A stretch of DNA of 64,000 nucleotides from assembly GCA_036745875.1 (NCBI GenBank), contig DAIOFH010000001.1, positions 1 to 64,000 of the forward strand, read 5' to 3'. How positions within the stretch are numbered: position 1 is the first letter of the stretch; each line of letters begins with the position of its first letter. The notes under the pieces are model-generated. The model saw only the letters and a list, made by a program, of their open reading frames with translations. It did no database searches and was not told where the DNA came from. This DNA is from DAIOFH01 sp036745875 (GTDB lineage Bacteria; Planctomycetota; SZUA-567). Shown here one piece after another: positions 52,402-60,204 of this stretch. Made by a program: the position numbers and the translations under genes.

Positions 52402-52812
52402 CTATAGAATCTTGCAGAGTTCCACTTTTTCGCCGCACGGTCCCTTGACCATGAAGTAGCGGAAACCGTTATCCCAGAACTCGGGGATGTCGGTGATTTC
52501 TGTGATGATTTCAAGACCGTCTCGTTTGGCCTGTTCGTACGCCGCTTCCACACTGTCAACGGTGTAGGCGATGTGGTCTATGAGAGCTTTGCCGTTCTTG
52601 ACGGCTTCGTAGCCGGGGGTGCCGGGCACCTGGCCGACGAGTTCATATGTTGTGCCTATCGCATCCGAACGGATGAATATCACCTCGTTGCCGCCGGAAG
52701 TGGTGAAAGTGGCGACGCGCCTGAAGCCGAGGTTCTTTTCATACCAATCGGCGGCTGCCTTGGCATCGATGAGATAGACGCCGATATGCTGCATTCCATT
52801 GAGTTTGATCAT
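52402..52812 (-). CDS. VOC/glyoxalase-family protein, methylmalonyl-CoA epimerase-like
   Basis: 136-residue vicinal-oxygen-chelate protein with two betaalphabetabetabeta repeats. Metal-ligand candidates are the His of NGMQHIGVYL, Glu in TYELVG, His in IDHIAYTVD and Glu in GEKVELCKIL. The layout and the phrase WYEKNLGF fit the methylmalonyl-CoA epimerase or lactoylglutathione lyase branches. AGGGGG precedes ATG 52812. A longer open frame upstream is antisense-like read-through of coaX and is rejected. Substrate is unresolved. Confidence 0.8.
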   Translation of the reverse strand: MIKLNGMQHIGVYLIDAKAAADWYEKNLGFRRVATFTTSGGNEVIFIRSDAIGTTYELVGQVPGTPGYEAVKNGKALIDHIAYTVDSVEAAYEQAKRDGLEIITEITDIPEFWDNGFRYFMVKGPCGEKVELCKIL

Positions 52813-52841
52813 GTTTCCCCCTTGTAGGTGAATGAGTGACA

Positions 52842-53633
52842 TTACTGCATGCGGCCGCTGCGGAGAGCAAACATGCGGATGCCTTCCAGCACCAGTTCCT
52901 TGTCGAAAACGCAGTCCCGGCCAAGGCGCTGGACCATTACTTCCCCCCAACCGCCGGTGAGGACCAGCGGAAGCTTTCCGACCGCGAGGCGGCCGGCCTT
53001 GAGGACCTCCTCCGTCCGTTCGATCGCATGGCGGACCGACGCCGGGAGGCCGACGGCCAGACCGCCAAGGACAGCCGTCCGGCTGGCGCGCCCGGGTTCG
53101 TCTTCGCGCCAATCCACGACGATGCTGGTAAGATTGGGTATCTGCGCCGCATTCGCTAGCCCGGACAGCCACATAGCCGGTCCCGGCATGATATAGCCGC
53201 CCTGGAAGACGCCATTGCCGTCAAGAGAATCGACAGTCACCGCCGTGCCGCATTGCACTACGATGACGCCTGTCTTGACGTCGGGAAAATATTTTTCCCG
53301 CGCCGCGAGGGCGGCGAGGAGGCGGTCGACCCCCGTCGTCTCCGGGGTGGTCAGGTTGTTGTCGATGATATGCTCGTTCGCGGGTATGATGAAATGGTAG
53401 TCGATGCCGACGTATTCCGCCGCGCTGGCGATCATGGTATTCTTCTGTGGCGAGACGGATGAGATCCACAGGTAAGGCGAGAAGTCCTCGTCTTCGCTGA
53501 CGCATTCGTTCAGGGTGCGCCGCAGGGCGTACATTTCGAGTTCGTATGCCGGCAGGACCAGCAGCCGCTGAATGCCGACCCGGTTGAAAATCGCTATCCT
53601 GACATTGGTGTTGCCGATATCCATTGCCAGCAT
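52842..53633 (-). CDS. coaX: type III pantothenate kinase
   Basis: First enzyme of coenzyme A synthesis, the CoaX type. The 263-residue protein has the ASKHA phosphate loop AMDIGNTNVRIAIF, ETTGVDRLLAALAA, VVQCGTAVTVD and GGYIMPG. It starts 1 base after murG ends, so it is embedded in the division operon. The stand-alone CoaC-like protein at 40430 belongs to the same pathway. Confidence 0.93.
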   Translation of the reverse strand: MLAMDIGNTNVRIAIFNRVGIQRLLVLPAYELEMYALRRTLNECVSEDEDFSPYLWISSVSPQKNTMIASAAEYVGIDYHFIIPANEHIIDNNLTTPETTGVDRLLAALAAREKYFPDVKTGVIVVQCGTAVTVDSLDGNGVFQGGYIMPGPAMWLSGLANAAQIPNLTSIVVDWREDEPGRASRTAVLGGLAVGLPASVRHAIERTEEVLKAGRLAVGKLPLVLTGGWGEVMVQRLGRDCVFDKELVLEGIRMFALRSGRMQ

Positions 53634-53634
53634 A

Positions 53635-54714
53635 TCAATTTTTCTTCCTGGCGAGTTCGATGACCGAGGCGGCGATTTCGGCTCCGGAGCCGGGTTTGGC
53701 CGTTTGGCGAATGGCTTCGGCCATTTCCCGCCTTTTCTTTTCGTCCTTCCACAGGGAGACTACCAGCGGCGCGAACGTTTCCGTCGAAGCAGTCGTTTCC
53801 TCGTACGGCGCTGCCGCGCCCTGAAGGGATAGTGACAAGGCGTTCAGGCGTTGGTGGTCGTCCATGGCCGTCGGCAGGGGCACCAGGACGGCGGGCAACC
53901 CGGCGGCGGCGAATTCGGCGATGCTTATCGCGCCGGAACGGGCCACGACAAGGCGCGAACGTCGGTAAAGGTCTTCCATGTTGTTGTGGAAGCCATAGAC
54001 TTCGGCATCGATGCCGTTCTTGTCGTAAAATTCGCGGGTGGCTTTCTCGTGGTCGGGACCGGCGACATGGATAAGCCTGCAGCCCGTTTCCCCGACAATG
54101 CGCCGCGCCGCCATGGCGACGATTTCGTTCAGCCTTTTCGCGCCCTGGCTGCCGCCCATCACCAGGAGGGAATCCCCGTCGCATAACGGCTCGGTGGAGA
54201 GTTTGAGAAAGGGTCCTCTGAGAGGCGAACCGCTGTGATGGAACGTGGCGGGGGATTCGCGGAAATACTGCCGCGCCTCGTCGAACTGGGAATGGATTTC
54301 CTTGGCCCAGCCGGACAACAAACGGTTGACGCGGCCGGGAACGGTATTCTGTTCAAGGATAACGACGGGAATCCCCATTATCCGTGCGACCATGCCGGGG
54401 GCAGCAGCGGCGAACCCGCCGAGGGCGACAAGGACATCGGGGCGTTCACGCCTGAAAAGCCTGAATGCTTCATAGAGCGCGAGCATGAATTTTGGGGTAT
54501 TGAGTGGTTTACGCCAATTGAGGGGAGAGCCGCGGCCGGCTGAGAGGATCTCCAGCCGGTAGCCGCTGCCCCAGAGGAGCTCTCTGTCCAGGCCTTCGTT
54601 TGTTCCCAAAAAGCCGACCGAAATGTCGGGTTCCTGCAGATGCAGCGCATCGGCCAAGGCCATGCCGGGGCAGAGGTGACCACCGGTACCGCCGCCAGCC
54701 AACCAGATTCTCAT
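53635..54714 (-). CDS. murG: UDP-GlcNAc:lipid I GlcNAc transferase MurG
   Basis: Last cytoplasmic step of peptidoglycan precursor synthesis, making lipid II at the inner face of the membrane. The 359-residue protein has WLAGGGTGGHLCPGMALADA, ALGGFAAAAPGMVARIMG, ILEQNTVPGRVNRLL, LLVMGGSQGAKRLN and RSGAISIAEFAAAGLPAVLVP. ATG 54714 matches the family start. Its AGGA ribosome-binding site is formed by the end of repeat copy B. Confidence 0.96.
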   Translation of the reverse strand: MRIWLAGGGTGGHLCPGMALADALHLQEPDISVGFLGTNEGLDRELLWGSGYRLEILSAGRGSPLNWRKPLNTPKFMLALYEAFRLFRRERPDVLVALGGFAAAAPGMVARIMGIPVVILEQNTVPGRVNRLLSGWAKEIHSQFDEARQYFRESPATFHHSGSPLRGPFLKLSTEPLCDGDSLLVMGGSQGAKRLNEIVAMAARRIVGETGCRLIHVAGPDHEKATREFYDKNGIDAEVYGFHNNMEDLYRRSRLVVARSGAISIAEFAAAGLPAVLVPLPTAMDDHQRLNALSLSLQGAAAPYEETTASTETFAPLVVSLWKDEKKRREMAEAIRQTAKPGSGAEIAASVIELARKKN

Positions 54715-54722
54715 AAGCGTGT

Positions 54723-54831
54723 TCCTATTGCGTTTTAAATTGTAATTAACCCTTCCTTGAGGTTTTTCGATATATTCCAATTATACCATAAAACGCAACA
54801 AGGAACCGATTACCATTTAAAAAGCGCTATT
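54723..54831 (-). repeat. dispersed intergenic element, copy B
   Basis: On the minus strand it starts at the ftsW stop with TAGCGCTTTTTAAATGGT, then TCCTTGTTGCGTTTT, an unrelated AT-rich middle, and TTTAAAACGCAATAGGA. The core 54723-54804 (82 bp) has the same inverted ends and size as copy A. Its terminal AGGA serves as the murG ribosome-binding site. Confidence 0.75.
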
Positions 54832-56023
54832 AACTGATGCCGTCAAGCGCCGCATTGAACTCGGGTATCGGCCGATACCGGTCAAGCGGGTTGGTTTTCT
54901 TTACTTCCGGGATTTTCACTCCCCGGGTAATTGAACACATGACGCCGATCATCGAATAAAACACCACAAGACCGGAGCCGCCAAAACTGACGAAGGGGAG
55001 GGAAATTCCTTTAGGAGGCAGCATTCCGGTGACCACACCCATGTTGAACAGTGTCTGGCCGCCAATCACCACCGTGATCCCGAAGGCGAGAAGCGAACCG
55101 AAACGGTCGGGCGCATTCCTCGCTATGGCGATCCCCTGCCATACAAGTATACAGAAAATCGCGAGAAGGGACAAGGCGCCTATAAGCCCTGTCTCCTGGC
55201 CGATCATGGCGAAAATGAAATCGGTGTGCGCTTCGGGGAGATAGTCGAGTTTTGCCGGGCCTTGACCCAGGCCAACGCCCCAGACGCCGCCGGAGCCGAT
55301 AGCCAGTTTGCTGACATTGGTGTGGAACGCTTCACCCGCCAGCCAGGATTCTATACGGTGGTTGATGTAGTCGAACTTGGTGTAGCCGTACCAGGCAGCG
55401 ACAGGAACGGCGGGCGCGAGGAGAAGGAGGAGCTGCCAGATGCGGACGCCGCCGGCAAGCATCAGGACGGTCAATGCCGCACCGATGAGGGCGGCTGTTC
55501 CGAAATCCGGTTCCGCGGCGACGAGGCAGACAGTCACGCCGACGACAGCGACGAGGGGCAGGAAGTGGCGGAAAAAGCGAGGCTTGCCGTCCAGCACCCT
55601 TGCAAGCAGGGCCGCGACCACCGTGAGCATGGCGAATTTTGCCAGTTCCGACGGCTGGATGGAAATTCCGGCGATCCTGAACCAGCGATTGGCTCCGTTG
55701 ACCCGCGTGCCCAGGGGTGACATGACCAGCAGCAATAATACCTGGCAGGCAACGAAGGTGAGGGGCCAGATACGCGCCCAGAACCGGTAAGGTATCGTAC
55801 GCGTGACAAACATGGCGACAAGGGCGACGGCAAACCAGGAAAGTTGGTTCCAGGCGTAGGACATTTCCCAGCCGCCGCCTCTGGCGGCCCTGACCGCGCT
55901 GGCTGAATACACCATGACCAGCCCGAAACAGGTCAGCGCCAATGCCGCCATCAACATTCCGGTTCTGCGCCAGGACAGGAATTCAATCTGTTCCCGCGCC
56001 TCTTCTTCCGTCAATTCTGTCAT
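54830..56023 (-). CDS. ftsW: cell-division peptidoglycan polymerase FtsW
   Basis: SEDS-family membrane glycan polymerase of 397 residues with about ten membrane segments, working with FtsI at the septum. It has LGTRVNGANRWFRIAGISIQPSELAK, the catalytic-Asp loop LPEAHTDFIFAMIGQE, and LPPKGISLPFVSFGGSGL near the end. It directly follows mraY; the usual intervening murD is absent. Confidence 0.95.
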   Translation of the reverse strand: MTELTEEEAREQIEFLSWRRTGMLMAALALTCFGLVMVYSASAVRAARGGGWEMSYAWNQLSWFAVALVAMFVTRTIPYRFWARIWPLTFVACQVLLLLVMSPLGTRVNGANRWFRIAGISIQPSELAKFAMLTVVAALLARVLDGKPRFFRHFLPLVAVVGVTVCLVAAEPDFGTAALIGAALTVLMLAGGVRIWQLLLLLAPAVPVAAWYGYTKFDYINHRIESWLAGEAFHTNVSKLAIGSGGVWGVGLGQGPAKLDYLPEAHTDFIFAMIGQETGLIGALSLLAIFCILVWQGIAIARNAPDRFGSLLAFGITVVIGGQTLFNMGVVTGMLPPKGISLPFVSFGGSGLVVFYSMIGVMCSITRGVKIPEVKKTNPLDRYRPIPEFNAALDGIS

Positions 56024-56035
56024 CGTTTTTCCTAA

Positions 56036-57211
56036 TTAATGCATTTTGAGAAGGCCTAATGACATTATCGACAGAATTATGCTGACAATCCACAATCTTA
56101 CGACAACGTGGTTTTCTTTCCAGCCGCTGTATTCGAGATGGTGGTGGAACGGGGCTATCTTGAAAAGGCGTTTTTTGAACATCCTGAAGCTGGCGACCTG
56201 CAGAATGACGGACAGCGCCTCGAAAACAAAGATGCCGCCCGTGATGATGAGGGTGAGTTCGTGTTTGGTGGCGATGGCCATAAAGGCCAGCGCAGCGCCG
56301 AGGGCGAGGCTGCCGGTGTCCCCCATAAACACCCTTGCCGGGTTGGCGTTGAACCAGAGAAAGCCAAGGAGGCCGCCAAAGAGGGCTGCGCCGTATATGG
56401 ACAGTTCTCCCGCTCCAGGCACCATCGGTATGCGGAAAAAGGCGGCTGTCATCGCGTTGCCGACCAGATAGGCGAGGATCGCGTAGGTGAGGGCGACCAT
56501 GGCGGTGCAGCCGGAGGCGAGGCCGTCCAGGCCGTCCGTGAGGTTGACGGCATTCGAACAGGCGACGATGACGACGACGGCGAACAGCCAGTACAAAGCG
56601 CCGAGGTTTGGATTGACTTCGCTCCATTTGGTGAACGGCACCACCACCCGGGTCGGCTCGATGACGGATCGGGAGTTGGTGACCGCTTCGATGTCGGCTT
56701 CGCGGTTGCTCGCCGGGACGCCGCTCATGCCGAACCAGCCGTCCTGCGAGCCCCAGGCGAGGAATGCGACCGCGACTGCGGCGATGAGGATTTCAGCCAG
56801 GAATTTTTGCCGTTTTATCAGGCCTTTTTTACCCCAGCCGCGGAGCTTCCAGTAGTCGTCGATAAAGCCGAGCGCGCCGAAGCCGACCAGGACGAACTGT
56901 CCGACCCACACCAGAGGATTTTCCGGGTCACAGCAAAGGAAAACGGTGATCACGACCGCCGCGACAAGAAACAGCCCGCCCATGGTGGGCGTTCCTTTTT
57001 TCCCGCCGTGCAGTTCGTGGAGCTTGGCGGCGTCGGGTTTGCTGATGTCTTCGGTCACTTTTTTGGCAGTCATCCGGCGGATAAACCGGGGACCGAAAAA
57101 CAGGGCCAGGAGAAAAGAAATAAGCACCGCCACGGCGGCGCGGAAGGTGATGCTCTCAAATACGCGCAAAGGACCGTACCAGTCCCCTGCCAAGACAAGA
57201 TACCGTAACAA
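56036..57211 (-). CDS. mraY: phospho-MurNAc-pentapeptide transferase MraY
   Basis: Membrane enzyme that makes lipid I. The 391-residue protein has the signatures KKGTPTMGG, FIDDYWKL (catalytic Asp pair), NAVNLTDGLDGLASG and APFHHHLEYSGW. It is some 30 residues longer than the E. coli enzyme, with a periplasmic-side insertion between WGSQDGWFG and TRVVVPFTKW. Translation starts at TTG 57211, with AGGGGGAA upstream. Confidence 0.94.
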   Translation of the reverse strand: MLRYLVLAGDWYGPLRVFESITFRAAVAVLISFLLALFFGPRFIRRMTAKKVTEDISKPDAAKLHELHGGKKGTPTMGGLFLVAAVVITVFLCCDPENPLVWVGQFVLVGFGALGFIDDYWKLRGWGKKGLIKRQKFLAEILIAAVAVAFLAWGSQDGWFGMSGVPASNREADIEAVTNSRSVIEPTRVVVPFTKWSEVNPNLGALYWLFAVVVIVACSNAVNLTDGLDGLASGCTAMVALTYAILAYLVGNAMTAAFFRIPMVPGAGELSIYGAALFGGLLGFLWFNANPARVFMGDTGSLALGAALAFMAIATKHELTLIITGGIFVFEALSVILQVASFRMFKKRLFKIAPFHHHLEYSGWKENHVVVRLWIVSIILSIMSLGLLKMH

Positions 57212-57225
57212 GATTCCCCCTTTTT

Positions 57226-57300
57226 CAATTAATAGTTACGAGTTAATAGGGTTTTTATGGAATAGGCGGGCAAGCACCATTAACTGTTAACTATTAATTG
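57226..57300. repeat. AT-rich palindrome between murF and mraY
   Basis: CAATTAATAGTTACGAGTTAAT (left, 57226-57247; shown in part as AATTAATAGTTA) pairs with ATTAACTGTTAACTATTAAT (right, 57279-57298) across about 30 bases. It covers the murF stop codon. AT-rich and unlike its surroundings, it resembles the palindrome at 29030-29124 in style. Confidence 0.7.
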
Positions 57301-58667
57301 CGTTTGTTCCAGTCCATCAGTTCGTTGACTATGCGTTCCATCATCATACCCCTGGAGCCTTTGACCAGGATCCAATCCCCGGGCTTTACGTAGTTTTTCA
57401 GGGACATCCACAGCGCGTCCGCAGATGGGAAGTGCCTGACGTTGATGTGTGCGTTGACCTGAGCTGCTTCGGCCATCACCACCGATTCGCTGCCGGTGGC
57501 GTAGAGGGCGTCAAGGCCCATCAGGCCCGCATTGAACCCGACTTCGCGGTGCAGGACGCGGCTTTCAGCGCCAAGCTCCAGCATGGCACCGAGGACGGCG
57601 ATCTTGCGGCCCTCGGGCATGTCCATCAGCACTTCCAGCGCGGCAAGGACCGATTCCGGGTTTGCGTTGTAGGAGTCGTTGATGACACGCAACCCGGCTG
57701 GGCTGGTTATGCACTGCAGGCGGCCCGCCACCGGTTTGACCGCCGAGACCGCCCCGGCCGATTCCTCCAGGCTGATCCCGAGGAACCGCGCCGCCAGCAT
57801 GGCGGCAAGACAGTTGCCGATGTTATGCCTGCCGAGAAGGGGCAATTTCACCGTCACCCCACCGGCTTCGAAGGTGGTTCCCTGGGCGTTTATCCGGATG
57901 TTCCGCGCTTCGAGGTCTGCCTCCGTACCGTCTATGGAGAAGGTTTGGAAATTGTGCAGCACCCCTGCGCGAAGAATGTCCACGTTCGGATCTGACGCCG
58001 GGAAGATCGCCATGCCGTCTGTCGGAAGCCAACCGAAGATGTCGGCCTTTTCCATCGCGACAGACCGGGGAGACCCGAATCCGGCCAGATGCGACGAGCC
58101 TGTACAGGTCACTATACCGACCGTCGGAACGAGAATTTCCCGCAATTGGGCGACTTCGCCCGGGTGGTTGGTGCCGATTTCCATGACCGCGGCTATGGGA
58201 TTGTCCGGCTCCGACATCATGGAAAGAGGAAGGCCGATGAAATTGTTCCAGTTCCTGAGGGATGTCCTGACTTTACCGCGTTTATGCAGGATGAGGGAAA
58301 GGATTTCGCGGGTTGTCGTCTTGCCGTTCGACCCGGTGACGCCGATCCAGGGAATGAGCGGCGGATGCCAGCGGTAGCCGTGGGCCATGCGTCCGAGCGC
58401 TTCAATAGTGTTGTCGACTTTGATGTAGGGAAGTTCCGGCAGGGAGGGACTGGTCTTTTCCACCACAACCGCGACTGCGCCGCTGCCGGCGGCGTGACGG
58501 ATAAAGCGGTGCCCGTCCATATTCAAACCGACAATGGCGACAAACAGGTCGCCTTGCTTGATTGTCCTGGAGTCGGTGGAGACGCCGGTCACGACGATTG
58601 ACCCGGCCTCGGGCGGATGGATAGTTCCTTTGCACCAGTCCGCCAGTTGGCGAAGAGTGAGATTCAT
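57294..58667 (-). CDS. murF: UDP-MurNAc-tripeptide:D-Ala-D-Ala ligase MurF
   Basis: Adds D-Ala-D-Ala to the muramyl tripeptide. Mur ligase of 457 residues: N-domain DSRTIKQGDLFVAIVG, ATP loop GVTGSNGKTTTREIL, central METGTNHPGE-like MEIGTNHPGEVAQL, C-domain INDSYNANPESVLAAL. It lies 41 bases after murE. A palindrome covers its end. Confidence 0.95.
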   Translation of the reverse strand: MNLTLRQLADWCKGTIHPPEAGSIVVTGVSTDSRTIKQGDLFVAIVGLNMDGHRFIRHAAGSGAVAVVVEKTSPSLPELPYIKVDNTIEALGRMAHGYRWHPPLIPWIGVTGSNGKTTTREILSLILHKRGKVRTSLRNWNNFIGLPLSMMSEPDNPIAAVMEIGTNHPGEVAQLREILVPTVGIVTCTGSSHLAGFGSPRSVAMEKADIFGWLPTDGMAIFPASDPNVDILRAGVLHNFQTFSIDGTEADLEARNIRINAQGTTFEAGGVTVKLPLLGRHNIGNCLAAMLAARFLGISLEESAGAVSAVKPVAGRLQCITSPAGLRVINDSYNANPESVLAALEVLMDMPEGRKIAVLGAMLELGAESRVLHREVGFNAGLMGLDALYATGSESVVMAEAAQVNAHINVRHFPSADALWMSLKNYVKPGDWILVKGSRGMMMERIVNELMDWNKRN

Positions 58668-58708
58668 GCACGCTCCTCTTTACTGATCCGATCCGTATGC
58701 ATTATCAT

Positions 58709-60175
58709 CTATCCCTTGAAAGCATCCCTGACAGGTTCTCTGTCGTCAAGGTGTATTTTCCTTGTACCAATAATTTGATAATCTTCGTGTCCCTTGCCGG
58801 CCACCAGGACGGCATCACCCTTTCCCGCCAGCTGAACGGCATGCCGTATGGCGGAGGCGCGGTCGGGAATGAGGGTGACTTTTCCGCGGTCGGCAAAGCC
58901 TTCGGCAATGTCGGCAAAAATCTGGTCCGGGTTTTCCGTTCGCGGATTATCGGACGTAACCACTACGACGTCTGAGCCGCGTTCCGCCGCCTCGGCCATC
59001 AACGGGCGCTTACCCCGGTCCCTGTCGCCGCCGCAACCAAATACCGTGACGATCTTCCCCGGAGTCAGTGGGCGCAGGATCGACAATACTGACCGTATGG
59101 CGTCGTCGGTGTGGGCATAATCGACAAAAACCGCCGCCCCCGAAGGCCCGTCCAAGCGTTCGAGCCTTCCCGGCACGCCGGGGAAGGTCCGGCTCGCGGC
59201 CTGGATTTCAGGGAACGGAATCCCCAGCCGCAGGGCGGCAAGAACGGCTCCGGCGAAGTTCGCCGCATTGTGGCGTCCGATGAGGCCGACGCTGATTTCG
59301 CCGTCGACGCCGTTCCCGGTCAGGCGAATTGTCTGTCCGGAAAGGCTTTCTTCGGTTATGCGAACGATAACAATTCTGTCGTTAAATAAATTCTTTTCCC
59401 CGAAGGTATAGCCGTACACCGGCGCATCGATACCGTCCACCAGCGCGACCGTATGCGGGTCGTCCAGGTTGACGACGGCGCTGGCGTCCGGGGACAGGCT
59501 TTGGAAAAGGATCTTCTTCGCCTGCAGATAGTTCTCCATGTCGCCATGGTAATCGAGGTGGTCGCGGGTGAGGTTGGTGAAGATCGCAACCTTGAACCTG
59601 TGGGGCCAGACGCGAGCCTGGGACAGGGCATGGCTGGATGTTTCCACCACCGCCGCCTGGCAGCCGTTGTCCCGCATGGCTGCAAGGCAGCGGGTGAACT
59701 GCACGGCATCCGGCGTGGTCAACGGCGACGGCTCCACCTCGCCCCCGGTATCGTATTCGATCGTGCCGAGCATGCCGGCCTTTTTCCCGGCGCTGTTCAG
59801 GATATGGCGGAGGATATAGGCAGTCGACGTCTTGCCGTTGGTGCCGGTGACGCCCACCAGTTCCAATGCGGCGGTCGGATCGCCGTAGAAGGCGTTCGCC
59901 GCTTCGCCCAGTCCGAGCCGCGCGTCAGGCGCCACCAGCGACGGGACGGGTAGGCCATCTGACGCGGCATGTTCATTCATCAATACGGCAACGGCCCCTG
60001 CGGAGATGGCGGTTTCTATATATTTCGCACCGTCCTCCTTGGCCCCAGGCAGGGCGGCGAAAAGAAAGCCCGGCTGCACCGTCCTGCTGTCGCAGGAAAG
60101 TCCGGTCACTTCCGGGTCGCCGTCGCCGACGATCCGTGCGCCAGGAACCGACTTGATAAAGTCTGTCAAGCGCAT
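58709..60175 (-). CDS. murE: UDP-MurNAc-tripeptide synthetase MurE
   Basis: Adds the third residue to the peptidoglycan stem peptide. 488 residues: SCDSRTVQPGFLFAALPG, ATP loop GVTGTNGKTSTAYIL, FTNLTRDHLDYHGDM, and the C-domain motif TSDNPRTENP. The DNPR box marks enzymes specific for meso-diaminopimelate, so the wall should be DAP-type. It lies 29 bases after ftsI. Confidence 0.95.
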   Translation of the reverse strand: MRLTDFIKSVPGARIVGDGDPEVTGLSCDSRTVQPGFLFAALPGAKEDGAKYIETAISAGAVAVLMNEHAASDGLPVPSLVAPDARLGLGEAANAFYGDPTAALELVGVTGTNGKTSTAYILRHILNSAGKKAGMLGTIEYDTGGEVEPSPLTTPDAVQFTRCLAAMRDNGCQAAVVETSSHALSQARVWPHRFKVAIFTNLTRDHLDYHGDMENYLQAKKILFQSLSPDASAVVNLDDPHTVALVDGIDAPVYGYTFGEKNLFNDRIVIVRITEESLSGQTIRLTGNGVDGEISVGLIGRHNAANFAGAVLAALRLGIPFPEIQAASRTFPGVPGRLERLDGPSGAAVFVDYAHTDDAIRSVLSILRPLTPGKIVTVFGCGGDRDRGKRPLMAEAAERGSDVVVVTSDNPRTENPDQIFADIAEGFADRGKVTLIPDRASAIRHAVQLAGKGDAVLVAGKGHEDYQIIGTRKIHLDDREPVRDAFKG

Positions 60176-60204
60176 GCCGTTCCTTTCAATTGCTCCTCCT
60201 CACC

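Noticed and set aside
56108..57208. 366-codon plus-strand frame opposite mraY
   Set aside because: Antisense to a clear MraY; Gly/Asp/Val-rich shadow composition.
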